DNA from: Bacteroidota bacterium
GTDB taxonomy: Bacteria > Bacteroidota > Bacteroidia > Bacteroidales > Prolixibacteraceae
Reading direction: 5' to 3'
NCBI GenBank assembly: GCA_024278975.1
Contig: JAJRSD010000097.1
Span: 1-64,000 of the forward strand
DNA length: 64,000 nt
Below the pieces are notes generated by a model. It ran no database searches and was not told where the DNA came from. It saw nothing but the letters and a program-made list of their open reading frames with translations. Shown piece by piece: positions 37,850 to 47,547 of this stretch (positions are counted from its first letter, which is position 1; every line of letters begins with the position of its first letter). Both the position numbers and the translations under genes were made by a program.

Positions 37850-39452
37850 TGTCGTAAACTGAGGATAATACTCCGGTTACAGAATCGATGGAGAGTTTAA
37901 AGAAGCTATTTTCAAGAATATGATTTTCTTCATCTAAAACAAGGGTGCTCTCTGTTTTAACCGGCTTAAGTATGGGCAGGTAAGTTTTATAGCCTAACGA
38001 AGGGATATCTTCTGCTTTGAAAGAAACAAGATTATAATCATTATACACCGGAATGATCTTACCCGTTTTCACATCTTTTAATCCATATATCTGAAAACCT
38101 TTTTGATATACTCCGGCAAAAAACTTTACCATTCCGCTTCTTCTCCATGGCAAAGGGTTATATACAACCACTCTCTTGCCCTCAACAGCAACAGATGCTG
38201 CTAATTTTTTTAATTCGCGCTTCATCAACGGAACGATAATCCTTTCGGCCGTGTTGATACGATTTGCCTTTTCTGTCCACGATTTTTCTATAAAGTCGTA
38301 ATTGCCAAGAGATTTGTTAATTTTAAACTCATCGTTATATGTCCACTTTTGCTGGTCTCCATGAGTCATCGCAACGCCAAAAGTATGCTCATCATATAGT
38401 ATCATATTTTCAAACGCCTTATCAATAAACGGCTCAACGGAATTGTTTGTGCCAAACCAGATATTCATTTGAGTATTTAAAATTTCGGTGGAATAAGTTT
38501 CCCTCTGCATTTTTTTACTCAGTTTTGTTTCCCGGGGCATTGACATATAACCATGTATCCATGTATCCGGCATATCTCCGGTAATGACCGGCAGTACCGG
38601 ATTTTCTTTCATTAACAGATCATAAAAATCAGATATACGACCTATCTTGATTCTTGCATCAGGCATCTTTTCTTTTGCCTCTTTAAGAACTTCAGCTACT
38701 TGTTCGGGAGTGGGGGCCCCTGAGTTTTCATGTGTCATAATCAGCGCCAACCATGTTTTATGGTTCCAGTTTTCAGGAGGCAGTACCCCCGAGCCATAAT
38801 ATTTAGCCCAATAAAAAGTAAGAATCTTTGAACCGTCAGGCCCCTGCCACCAGAACAGGGGAGGAACATCGGGGGCCGCCGAGCCGGGATTACATCCGAT
38901 ATGAAGAATATCAATGCCTGCATTTTTTAATATCGTAGGTAAAACCCTCGAATGACTCGGCACATCGGTCAATTTAGCTTCCCGTGAAAGAGGCTGTCCG
39001 TATTTTCGGTTAAGATAGGAATTAACATGAAGTCCTCTGACGAGATTTTCTTCATCACATGCTTCCGTTTCGTATGTTAAAGGAAGTGCGTGCGGTATTA
39101 TCCGGCCATCTCTTATTGCCTTCTCCAGTTTTATTTTATCTTCTGTCGAACAGTTCTCCAACATATATTTTAACGGCCAACCGGGAACTGTCCATTTAAA
39201 CTGTTCTGATTTTGTTAACTCCGATGTTTGCTCAATGGATAACAATGTTCTCTTTAACATTTGGTTACTGTATTGTTGAAGAACTCCCTCTGCCCAATTG
39301 GTGTAACCAATATCGAAGTGCATCTTAAAAACAATTACAATATCTGTTACTTTATTTGATGCTGCTCCGTCATCTGTATCAACAGCCTCAATTTGTGCTG
39401 TTAAAATTAAAGTTGCTAAAAAAAACAGCAGACTAAAAATTAACTTTTTCAT
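37809..39452 (-). pseudogene. GH38-like alpha-mannosidase, N-terminal part before frameshift
   Basis: The 547-codon first part has a Sec signal (MKKLIFSLLFFLATLILTAQ) and the GH38 catalytic domain. KMHFDIGYTNWAEG carries the H-x-D metal motif. AKLTDVPSHSR holds the probable nucleophile Asp, and LFWWQGPDGSKILTFYW is a family landmark. Reading leaves the homologous frame at KK-TVRNLLTSKVI and stops at 37809. The catalytic barrel is complete but the C-terminal sandwich, which completes the fold in GH38, is in the other frame. It differs widely from the intact GH38 at 6714. Confidence 0.78.
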
Positions 39453-39550
39453 ATGTTTATAATTATTTATTTTTTAACGGCAACATATGTATCTCGCTTA
39501 TAATCATCCACCTCCCGCTGAATCGGGACAAGTTGTGTGCCAAATTTTGC

Positions 39551-39564
39551 CATGCTCGTTTCAT
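39551..39564 (-). promoter_or_regulatory. Candidate shared operator, copy upstream of GH38
   Basis: ATGAAACGAGCATG on the minus strand, followed by GCAAAATTTG, 99-112 bases before the GH38 start at 39452. The same core and the CAAA downstream of it are found at 18484-18505. A TCCCG/CGGGA hairpin lies alongside at 39513-39528. Confidence 0.35.
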
Positions 39565-39593
39565 TTTGTTTTTTTTATTGGTAATTAGCTTTT

Positions 39594-40289
39594 CTACTCA
39601 CCACTCATCGAAGGTGGCGGGATTTTAACTCCCCAGTTTTTATTTGGAACAGAATCCATTTTAAAAATTATTGTTCCGCCATTCATCAATTCTGCTCTGT
39701 TAATCCAGCAGTTTTCAATTGTTTTATTATTGAATTGAACACTCTGAACAAACATATTTTGCATTGAATTATTTGTAGTTTCTATAACAAGTTTTTTTTC
39801 AGGATTATTTTCGAGTTGAATAGTAACCTTATCAAAAACCGGGCTGCCAAACTGAAATGTGGGGTTTGCCGAGGCGTGTCCCTGAACATCGAACAAACCG
39901 AGTGCATTCATAACATACCACGCACCAAGTTGTCCCTGGTCTTCGTCTTGCCCAAAACCGTAACCGTGTAGAGGTTCGATCCCATAAAATTCATCACAAA
40001 TTATTCGTGTCCATTTTTGTGTCAGCCAGGGTTTTCCCGAATAGTTAAACAGCCACGACTGATGTAAACAGGGTTGATTTCCCTGATTATAAAGTTTCTG
40101 TAATCCCGAAAAACTGTCAATCTCTTTTCCGCCGCCAAAAACAGTTTTCCGGCTTTCGGTAAATGTCTTTTCAAGTCGGGTGTTAAAAAGATTGAGTCCC
40201 ATTTTCTTAATCAATCCGGCAGGGTCGTGGGGTACGTACCAAGAAAATTGAAAAGCATTTCCCTCCTGAAAACCGTCCCAGGGTTTCAT
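39594..40289 (-). pseudogene. GH92 enzyme, C-terminal part
   Basis: The 231-codon continuation of GH92 in the next frame begins at an ATG (40289) whose first bases overlap the TGA of the upstream part (ATGA). MKPWDGFQEGNAFQFSWYVP and GFGQDEDQGQLGAWYVMNAL are the typical C-terminal GH92 motifs; the latter contains the catalytic-base region. Upstream in this frame the codons give VDP before MKPW, showing that the original protein ran straight through. Translational coupling by the ATGA overlap could in principle still supply both halves. Confidence 0.78.
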
Positions 40290-41959
40290 CGGGTCGACTC
40301 CTTAATAAATTTTCCGTTGGGAAGTTTGGGTCGAATAAATTTGGTTTCATCATCAAAAATATTTTTCCAGTAATCAGCCTGATTCATCAATTTTTTATAA
40401 TCGTTTTCGTGCCCTAAACCTTTTGCCATTTGCGCCACTGCATACGAGCTAAAGCTGTATTCCAGCGTGTGCGATGCCCCGAAATTGTAAACCCACCCGT
40501 TGGAAATTGTTGTGTCTTCGTATGGAACGTAACCCAGTTTTACGAAACGGTGCAGATCGTATTTTCCGTTTCCGAGATTCCGTCCATTATAGTCAATTTC
40601 ATTTTTCAAAGCTGCTTTGTATCCTGTTTCCCAGTCGAAGTTGCGAATTCCACAGTTGTATGCCGAGGCAATCAGCAATCCCTGAAAATTTGTTTGAACT
40701 CCGTTTGTATAAACTCCGGCAGCCTCTCCATCGTGCAGCCAACCGGTCTCTTTGTAAAAATCGATGTTCGACTGTAAATATTCGGCAAAATAATCGGGAT
40801 AAACCATTGCCCAAAGTTGACTGAGATTCCAGAAACCACCCCACATTCCGTCTGTATTGTAATGATGATATCTGGGATTCCCGTTTTTATCTGACGGAAT
40901 TTGCCCGGTTCCGTCACCATTTAATTTATATTGTCCGTTTACATCGCTGGCAAGTCCGCGGCCCAAAAGTGCGTGGTACAGCCCTGTATAAAACTTTGTT
41001 TTGTTTATGTCATTTTCATCCTCAACCTGAATTCGCCCCAGCATTTCGTTCCATCGTTTTGTTGCCGAAACGTGAATATCATCAAACGAAACTGATTTTG
41101 CTTCGGTCTCTAAATTTAATCTGGCATTTTCGATGCTCGTGTACGAAAGCCCAACCTGCATCTCAACAACTTCGTTTTCAGTAGTTTTAAATTCGAGATA
41201 AATGCCGTTGTTAACTCCTTTTGTCGATGTTGTATTTTTATGAATTATTGAGTCGGTAAAAGTTCCAACTGTTTCGGGGATTTTATTTAGGCGAGCAATA
41301 AAATACATTTTTACATGGTTTCCCGGGTCGCAAAAAGTGGCATAAACAGGATAAGTTTCCACAAACCCCTCCACTTCGTTTTTATTGACCAACTCTGCAA
41401 AGGCTTCTATAACTGTAGAACTTTCGCCCTGTTTATGACCGATATCAAAAATAATCCTTGATTTTTCAGATTTCGGAAAAGTATATCGATGAAATCCAAC
41501 GCGCTCGGTGGCAGTAATTTCTGTCTTAATATTGTAATCTTTTAAAAGAACGGAATAGTATCCCGGTTCTGAGTGTTCATCAATTTTATCGAAACGCGAG
41601 CGATAACCGGTATCGGGATTTTCGAGTGTGCCGGGAATAGTTTTTAATTCGCCAACTGTTGGCATTACAACAACACCGCCAATCTGGAACTCATGAAAAT
41701 GACCAAATCCTTCGATTGAAGTCTGGCGGTCGTCGTAACCATTTGGCATCCAACTGCCCATACTTCCGGCTGCATTTGTGTGAGGTGCAAGTTTTGCCAT
41801 CCCAAAGGGCAGTGCCGCCGGGGTATAAAAAAACCAGCGCCCGTGTACCGAACCAATTTGCGGATCGACATATTGAACGGCGTTAAAAATATTCTTTTCT
41901 ATTTTTTGTTTACACGAGAATAACAGAGTTAAACTAATTAGTAAAATGAATTTGTTCAT
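40286..41959 (-). pseudogene. GH92 alpha-mannosidase lipoprotein, N-terminal part
   Basis: The 557-codon first part starts at the ATG at 41959, which opens a lipoprotein signal (MNKFILLISLTLLFSC); the longer open frame upstream overlaps the permease gene and is rejected. GH92 hallmarks are YTPAALPFGMAKLAPHTN, GFGHFHEFQIGGVV and YNTDGMWGGFWNLSQLW. GH92 enzymes are calcium-dependent, inverting exo-alpha-mannosidases acting on N-glycans and yeast mannan. The frame ends at KFIKESTR-TGA, where one missing base (for example a G in GAGGTC) breaks continuity. It starts one base after the MFS gene, so it belongs to the regulator-headed operon. Confidence 0.8.
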
Positions 41960-41960
41960 T

Positions 41961-43115
41961 TTAATTTTTTTTTGATGAATAAAAAGAGAGAAACAATAAA
42001 AATATTGCACCAACCACAAAAACATACATTCCGGCGGCAATATTAAAAGTGTCGGTAATTTTACCAACAATTGGCGGAATAAATGCGCCACCCGATACAG
42101 CCATTATCATTAAGCCTGATATTTCGTTTGCACGGTTTGCATACTTTTTAACGGTTATCGAATAAATTAATGGGAATATATTTGACGATGCTAATCCCAT
42201 TGAAAACATTAATACCAAAGCAATTAGCGGAGCTGGCGAAACTATAAAAGCAAGAATGGTTGCTAAAGTTGCAATTGCCGAGCCTATTAAAAATTTTGTT
42301 GACGAAATACGAGTTAAAAGTAATGCTCCAGCAAATGTTCCCAACATTTTTCCGAAAAAATAGAGACTTCGTCCTTGCATTGCCGGCTCGGCATCCATTC
42401 CAACTTTTTCCATTAAAAACTGCCCGGAAGATGAGTTTATTCCCACATCGATTCCCACCAAAAAGAAAATTCCGAGAACCATTAAAGCAATGTATTTTAC
42501 ATTTAGCAATTTCAGGCACGAACCAATTGTTGCCTTTTTGCCTTCAGATTGTGTCTCCTCTATTTTGGTGAAATTCAACCAGACAACCGAAAGAATTGAA
42601 ATGCCTCCAAATACGAGGAAAAGAATTTTCCAATCGCCAAACCGCACAGCAAAAAAAGTTGCCAGATACGGTGCAACCATTGAACCTACTGCTTTTACAA
42701 ACTGCGAGAAACTTAAAAAACTTGACGTTCTGTTGGTCGGAACAACATCGACTAAAAGTGGATTTGCCGAGACCTGAATAATTGTATTTCCAATGCCAAG
42801 TAGTGCAAAACCGACTAAAAGAGTTGGGAATGAATAGATAAAAAATGGAAGAATTAATCCAAAGGCAGTTAGAATCATTCCAATGTTTAGCATATTTTGT
42901 TTTCCGATGCGGTCTTGTAAAATGCCAACCGGCACCGAAAGAATAAAAAACCATGCAAAAACTGCCAGCGGAATTAACTGAGCTAACGTGTTGCTTAATT
43001 CAAAATCGGCTTTTGCATTGTCAACCCCGATACCCACGAGGTCGCAAAAACTCATTACAAAAAATGAGATTAATACGGGAGTTACGTATGAAATCGAAAG
43101 TTTTTTTGTGCTCAT
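41961..43115 (-). CDS. MFS sugar permease (FucP/glucose-galactose permease-like)
   Basis: A 384-residue integral membrane protein with about twelve hydrophobic segments. It resembles the sugar:proton symporters of the FucP/GluP type found in Bacteroidota glycan clusters. Landmarks are the N-terminal SFCDLVGIGVDNAK loop, GILQDRIGKQNMLNIGMIL (the loop between TM2 and TM3), and LGIGNTIIQVSANPLLVDVV, typical of this branch. It would import the monosaccharide (plausibly mannose) released by the cluster's enzymes. It is 17 bases after the ROK gene and 1 base before GH92, so all are one transcript. Confidence 0.85.
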   Translation of the reverse strand: MSTKKLSISYVTPVLISFFVMSFCDLVGIGVDNAKADFELSNTLAQLIPLAVFAWFFILSVPVGILQDRIGKQNMLNIGMILTAFGLILPFFIYSFPTLLVGFALLGIGNTIIQVSANPLLVDVVPTNRTSSFLSFSQFVKAVGSMVAPYLATFFAVRFGDWKILFLVFGGISILSVVWLNFTKIEETQSEGKKATIGSCLKLLNVKYIALMVLGIFFLVGIDVGINSSSGQFLMEKVGMDAEPAMQGRSLYFFGKMLGTFAGALLLTRISSTKFLIGSAIATLATILAFIVSPAPLIALVLMFSMGLASSNIFPLIYSITVKKYANRANEISGLMIMAVSGGAFIPPIVGKITDTFNIAAGMYVFVVGAIFLLFLSFYSSKKN

Positions 43116-43132
43116 AAAATTTTAGATAGTTA

Positions 43133-44059
43133 TTACTGTTGAATAAAATTTGAATAAAATTCATTATCACAAAGTTTAGCACTTCCTATTAAAGCTGCAT
43201 CTTCATCGAGTGAAGATTTACAAATGGAGATACTAATTCCTTCAATATTAAATTGCTTTTTCATTTCCTTTTCAAAAAGCGAAAAACTTTTCGAAATATT
43301 CCCGCCGAAAACGATACATTCTGCATCAAATTTATTAATCCAGGGAATTAAAAAATTTCCCAAATTATTACCGAAAATAGAAAACATGCGGTCTGCATTT
43401 TTATCCGTTTCAGCCAATTTTACCAGCTCTTTTACACCTAAAACGATTTCTCCTGTTAGCTTTTTGTATTCCCCCAAAAACCAGCGAGTTGAAAAATAGT
43501 CGTCGGCAATTCCGTTTTGAAATTGAATGTGATACAAAAATCCATCATCCGGAATTCCATTTATACCGGCAACCGGTAGTCCTTTTTTTATAAATGTGGA
43601 TCCAAATCCGGTACCAATTGTCAGTGCAATTATCTGGTTAAATTCTGAAACTGGTTTTACATTAGCTTCGCCAACGGCAAAAGCGGCTGCGTCGTTTATA
43701 AAACGAACCGGGAAATTAGAGGGCAATCCGAGACGTTGTATAATTTCTGCCCGCACATCAACTCCATTCAGCTTTTGAAATTTCAGTACATTTTTATCGA
43801 ACCATGCAATTCCATTTTTATAATCGAACGGCCCGGGCATGGCAAAACCAATTCCTGCAAATTCGCTAATCTTTCTTTTTGAAATGGTCTGTCGGATGGT
43901 ATCAACCCAACTTTCCAAAATCGAATTTTTAGAGTCTCCACTATCAACAGCAACCCTTAATTTTGAACCTTCGATTAAACGGTTTGTGTTCAAATTAAAA
44001 AGCTGGCAGGTAATGTGGCTACCGCCAATATCTATTCCAACTGCTATCCTTTTTTTCAT
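43133..44059 (-). CDS. ROK-family sugar kinase
   Basis: A 308-residue ROK protein without a DNA-binding domain, hence a kinase. GIDIGGSHITCQLF (about 9-22, phosphate 1 loop) and ALTIGTGFGSTFI (about 145, phosphate 2) bind ATP. GIGFAMPGPFD and FINDAAAFAVGE (Asn-Asp, catalytic base) position the sugar. The cysteine cluster of the usual ROK zinc site is not visible where expected. It probably phosphorylates mannose, glucose or a similar hexose entering by the adjacent permease. Its ATG overlaps the GntR gene's end by four bases, so translation is coupled. Confidence 0.85.
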   Translation of the reverse strand: MKKRIAVGIDIGGSHITCQLFNLNTNRLIEGSKLRVAVDSGDSKNSILESWVDTIRQTISKRKISEFAGIGFAMPGPFDYKNGIAWFDKNVLKFQKLNGVDVRAEIIQRLGLPSNFPVRFINDAAAFAVGEANVKPVSEFNQIIALTIGTGFGSTFIKKGLPVAGINGIPDDGFLYHIQFQNGIADDYFSTRWFLGEYKKLTGEIVLGVKELVKLAETDKNADRMFSIFGNNLGNFLIPWINKFDAECIVFGGNISKSFSLFEKEMKKQFNIEGISISICKSSLDEDAALIGSAKLCDNEFYSNFIQQ

Positions 44060-44784
44060 CTTCTTATTTCAATTGAATAGGTAAATTTTTCAGCAATATA
44101 AAAGCCAATATTGTACTCAACCGGGCGGTTTCCGGGGTCGCTGACAAATCGTTCGCGAATTAATACCGGTTCTCCTTTTTTTATTTTTAGCCTTTTGGCA
44201 GTAATTTCTGTGGCGAGTCGTGCCTTAATTTTCTCTTGCGAAAGTGCCACCGGAGTTTTGTATTTTGTCTCTAAAATTTCGTAAAGTGGCAAACTGAAAT
44301 CTTCGTTGGCAGAGATCCCAATTCGTGGATGAAAGTAGCTTTCGAAATAGACAAACGGCCCTTTTTCATCGCCCCGTAAACGGGTTAGTTTTACAACTTC
44401 TGTTTTTTTGGGTATGTTGAAAAAGAGAGCAATTTTTTCGTTGCATTGTACCCGCTCGGTATTAATCAGAAAATTTCTGAATGCAATGCCTTTCTTATTC
44501 ATCTCTTGTGTAAACGAGTGCCAACTGGCTAATTGAGTTGTAACTGTTTGGGCAGCGACTTTTGTCCCCAGTCCTTTTTTTCGCACCAACAAACCTTCGT
44601 ATTCCAGTTTGTTGGTTGCCTGTCGCAAGGTATTTCTGCTGATGCCGAGTTGCTTTGCCAAATCAACTTCACCCGGCAAAAACTCACCTTTTTGATATTT
44701 TGGTTGTTCAATTAACTTTCTCAACAACTCTTCAACCTGAGCATGTAACGGAACAGAACTCGAATGATTAATTTGTAAATTCAT
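44056..44784 (-). CDS. GntR-family (HutC/UTRA) transcriptional regulator
   Basis: A 242-residue regulator with an N-terminal winged helix (about 10-75: ELAKQLGISRNTLRQATNKL type pattern, read here as DLAKQLGISRNTLRQ). A C-terminal UTRA ligand domain spans about 95-240. Such proteins usually repress sugar catabolic operons and release DNA on binding a phosphorylated sugar. It is the first gene of the unidirectional cluster, upstream of ROK, permease and GH92. A perfect 7-bp inverted repeat directly upstream, overlapping the promoter, is the likely autoregulatory operator. The sugar phosphate made by the ROK kinase or the isomerase substrate is a reasonable inducer. Confidence 0.88.
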   Translation of the reverse strand: MNLQINHSSSVPLHAQVEELLRKLIEQPKYQKGEFLPGEVDLAKQLGISRNTLRQATNKLEYEGLLVRKKGLGTKVAAQTVTTQLASWHSFTQEMNKKGIAFRNFLINTERVQCNEKIALFFNIPKKTEVVKLTRLRGDEKGPFVYFESYFHPRIGISANEDFSLPLYEILETKYKTPVALSQEKIKARLATEITAKRLKIKKGEPVLIRERFVSDPGNRPVEYNIGFYIAEKFTYSIEIRR

Positions 44785-44792
44785 ATATTGTT

Positions 44793-44818
44793 CAAATGTT
44801 CGTACATTTGCAAATATA
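44793..44818 (-). promoter_or_regulatory. GntR promoter and operator
   Basis: On the minus strand TATATTTG (44811-44818) fits the -7 box TAnnTTTG. Directly downstream is CAAATGT-ACGA-ACATTTG (44793-44810), a perfect 7-bp inverted repeat placed where transcription should begin and 9-26 bases before the GntR start. A bound dimer would block initiation. Confidence 0.6.
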
Positions 44819-44897
44819 TTGATTTTTTTTTGAAAAACATCTGCTAATTTGAGCTAATTTGGGTGTGGCTTCTATCCACGCCTCGAATAGTAATAAA

Positions 44898-46157
44898 TTA
44901 CCTGCGGTGTTTTACCTCTTTCGAATCAACCATTTTATATAGTTTATCGGCGCGGCGGATTCTGTCGTCAATCTGAATAGAAATCTGTTCCCCTTTTTTA
45001 GCCTCTTCAACAGGTTTTAGATCAACCCGAATCTCTTTTACAACAGTTTCAACAACTCCGGTAGTTGGTCCGGTAATAACAATCTCATCGCCAACTTGCA
45101 GGTTGCTTGTTTGCAATTCAAACTCTGCTACTTTTATTTTTGTGAAGTAGTTTGTGGCTTTCCCAATATAAAGTTTTCGTTTTGTAGCCTGCGAACCGTA
45201 GTTTTTACTCCACTCGCCCAAACGCTGTCCCAGATAATAACCGTCCCAAAAACCACGGTTAAATACGCGGCTCAACCGGCTGTTCCAATCGTCAATTTTC
45301 TTATCGGTAAAATCATCTTCGAAATAAGCAGAAACGGCTTCGCTGTAACATTGCGATGTTGTTTTTACATATTCGGGAGAACGGGCACGCCCTTCAATTT
45401 TCAGAACCGAAACACCGGCATCGAGTATTTTATTCAGAAAATGAATGGTTTTCAAATCTTTGGGCGACATAATATATTCGTTGTCAATCTCCAGTTCGGC
45501 ACCGGTCTCTTTGTCGGTAACTGTGTATGCACGCCGGCAGGTTTGCAGACACGCCCCACGGTTTGCCGACGAATTCATTTCGTGCAGACTGAGGTAACAT
45601 TTTCCGCTGGTTGCCATACAAAGTGCACCGTGTACAAACATCTCCAGACGTATTAATTCGCCCGAAGGTCCTTTTATTTGCTCCTCTTTTATTTGATTAC
45701 TGATTTCGTAAACCCGCCCCAAATTCATCTCGCGGGCAAGCACAACAACATCGGCAAAAAGCGAATAAAATTTAACCGCCTCGATATTTGTAATATTAAC
45801 CTGAGTTGAGATATGCACTTCCAAACCAATTGAACGGGCAAATTGAATAACTGAAACATCGGCGGCGATTACGGCAGAAACTCCCGCCTCTTTTGCCGTA
45901 GAAACAACTTCGTGCATCAACTGAATTTCGCCATCAAAAATCTCGACATTTAAAGTAAGGTAAGTTTTTACTTTGTTTTCAGAGGCAATTTCAACTATCT
46001 TTTTTAAGTCGTCGAGGGTGAAATTGTTTGATGAACGCGAACGCATATTCAGATGCTCGATACCAAAATAAACTGACCCCGCACCTCCCTGAATAGCAGC
46101 CATTAACGATTCGTACGAACCGACCGGAGCCATTATCTCGATATCTTTTTTCTCCAT
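44898..46157 (-). CDS. Peptidase U32-family protein
   Basis: A 419-residue U32 protein. The family signature is intact: EMFVHGALCMATSGKCYLS, with further cysteines in GACLQTCRR consistent with an iron-sulphur or metal site. A short C-terminal beta-barrel domain follows (about 335-410: GDEIVITGPTTGVVE). Some U32 members are collagenase-like proteases; others (TrhP, RlhA) act in tRNA or rRNA hydroxylation with prephenate-derived substrates. For a stand-alone copy of this length the RNA hydroxylation role is at least as likely. It is 67 bases downstream of holB. Confidence 0.85.
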   Translation of the reverse strand: MEKKDIEIMAPVGSYESLMAAIQGGAGSVYFGIEHLNMRSRSSNNFTLDDLKKIVEIASENKVKTYLTLNVEIFDGEIQLMHEVVSTAKEAGVSAVIAADVSVIQFARSIGLEVHISTQVNITNIEAVKFYSLFADVVVLAREMNLGRVYEISNQIKEEQIKGPSGELIRLEMFVHGALCMATSGKCYLSLHEMNSSANRGACLQTCRRAYTVTDKETGAELEIDNEYIMSPKDLKTIHFLNKILDAGVSVLKIEGRARSPEYVKTTSQCYSEAVSAYFEDDFTDKKIDDWNSRLSRVFNRGFWDGYYLGQRLGEWSKNYGSQATKRKLYIGKATNYFTKIKVAEFELQTSNLQVGDEIVITGPTTGVVETVVKEIRVDLKPVEEAKKGEQISIQIDDRIRRADKLYKMVDSKEVKHRR

Positions 46158-46224
46158 CAGTATTAATAATTTTGAGCGGCAAAGTTAAAATATTTTGGAT
46201 AATGATTAGAAAAGGAAAAATAAG

Positions 46225-47349
46225 TTACTGTTTTATCAGCCGAACCATGCGGAGTGCGGTGTCGAGAAAAATGATCTTTGGGTTTCCATTCATGGAAATA
46301 TGTTTTATTGCAAGTTCGAACTCATTAAAAAATTGTACAATATTCCGTTCGTTTATAAATGGCGCGAACCGGGCTCCCCACTCTTTTTCCTCTTGTTTCA
46401 GATAAACCAAACTGCTCTGTTTCATATTCATAACAAAATATTCTCGAATTAGCCGGAGCGCAAAATTGAAAAATGCTTTTTGTTTGTCGCGACCAATTTG
46501 AGCCATTTCATCTGCCCATTTAATTTGTTCGAGCACTTCTCTTTTATATGCGTAACGCATCATATCCTGAAATTTCTGAAAATAGAACTGCTCGTCTTCG
46601 TTGGGATTCAGATATTCGAGAGCTTTTATATAATTTCCGTTTGCAAGATGTACAGCATCGGGAATAATTTCCTCGTTAATTCCTTCAATATTTTGCAGTG
46701 CACTTTCAATTGATTTCTTATCGATTAAAGGGAAATTAATCAGCTGCGCCCGCGAGCGGATTGTGCCAATAACCGACTCCTCATTTTCGGTAACTAATAA
46801 AAAAAGTGTTTTGTTGGGTGGCTCTTCAATTAGTTTTAAAAGTTTGTTAGAACAGGCTGCGTGCATCTTTTCGGGTAGCCAGATAATCATTACCTTAAAT
46901 TCCGACTCGAAAGATTTCAGGTTTAATTTTTTTATAATCGAATCACTCTCTCGCTCATAAATTAAACCCTGTGCATTTTCTGCATCGATATTATTTAGCC
47001 ACTGCCCTAAATTGAAATAGGGATTTTTTTGAATCATTTCGCGCCAGTCGGGAAGAAAGTTGTCGCTAACAGGTTTATTGAATTTTTTAGAATTGAATAC
47101 CGGAAATATAAAATGCAAATCGGGGTGTGCCAGTTTCTGATATTTGTGGCACGACGGACAGATTCCGCACGAATCGATTTCGGTGCGATTGTGGCACGAA
47201 ACATACTGTGCATACGCAATTGCCATTGCAACTTTCCCTGTTCCTTCGGGCCCCGAAAAAAGTTGTGCATGGCTAATTCGTTCTTCCTGTACCGATTTAA
47301 TCAGCCTCTTTTTTAATTCTTCCTGTCCAATTACATCTTTAAAAAACAT
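46225..47349 (-). CDS. holB: DNA polymerase III delta-prime subunit
   Basis: A 374-residue clamp-loader subunit. The AAA+ N terminus shows FSGPEGTGKVAMAIAYAQ, a P-loop form, and the zinc module with four cysteines SCHNRTEIDSCGICPSCHKY (about 51-70). AHPDLHFIFPV, typical of HolB, follows, then sensor-type KLLKLIEEPPNKTLFLLVTE and an IRSRAQ arginine-finger region. The clamp loader opens the beta clamp on DNA with DnaX and HolA. It is divergent from pgk, and the 198-base gap holds both promoters. Confidence 0.92.
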   Translation of the reverse strand: MFFKDVIGQEELKKRLIKSVQEERISHAQLFSGPEGTGKVAMAIAYAQYVSCHNRTEIDSCGICPSCHKYQKLAHPDLHFIFPVFNSKKFNKPVSDNFLPDWREMIQKNPYFNLGQWLNNIDAENAQGLIYERESDSIIKKLNLKSFESEFKVMIIWLPEKMHAACSNKLLKLIEEPPNKTLFLLVTENEESVIGTIRSRAQLINFPLIDKKSIESALQNIEGINEEIIPDAVHLANGNYIKALEYLNPNEDEQFYFQKFQDMMRYAYKREVLEQIKWADEMAQIGRDKQKAFFNFALRLIREYFVMNMKQSSLVYLKQEEKEWGARFAPFINERNIVQFFNEFELAIKHISMNGNPKIIFLDTALRMVRLIKQ

Positions 47350-47504
47350 GCCCCAAAAATAATGTTTTAAATAACAAATTATACTAAAGGAATAATATTT
47401 ATAATTTTTTGAACCTTGAACCAGGAACTCTAATCACAGAGTTACCACAACATTAAATTATTTTCAGCTAAAAAAATCTCTGAAATAGCACGAAGATTTA
47501 TTTT

Positions 47505-47512
47505 TACCTTTG
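47505..47512 (+). promoter_or_regulatory. Candidate -7 promoter box for pgk
   Basis: TACCTTTG matches TAnnTTTG and lies 35 bases before the pgk ATG. The -33 element is not clear. Confidence 0.4.
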
Positions 47513-47547
47513 GTTAGTTTTTAAAAATTCAATAAAAATATAATACT

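Noticed and set aside
41960-42091. N-terminal extension of the GH92 frame
   Set aside because: It overlaps the MFS gene and would bury the lipoprotein signal that begins at 41959.
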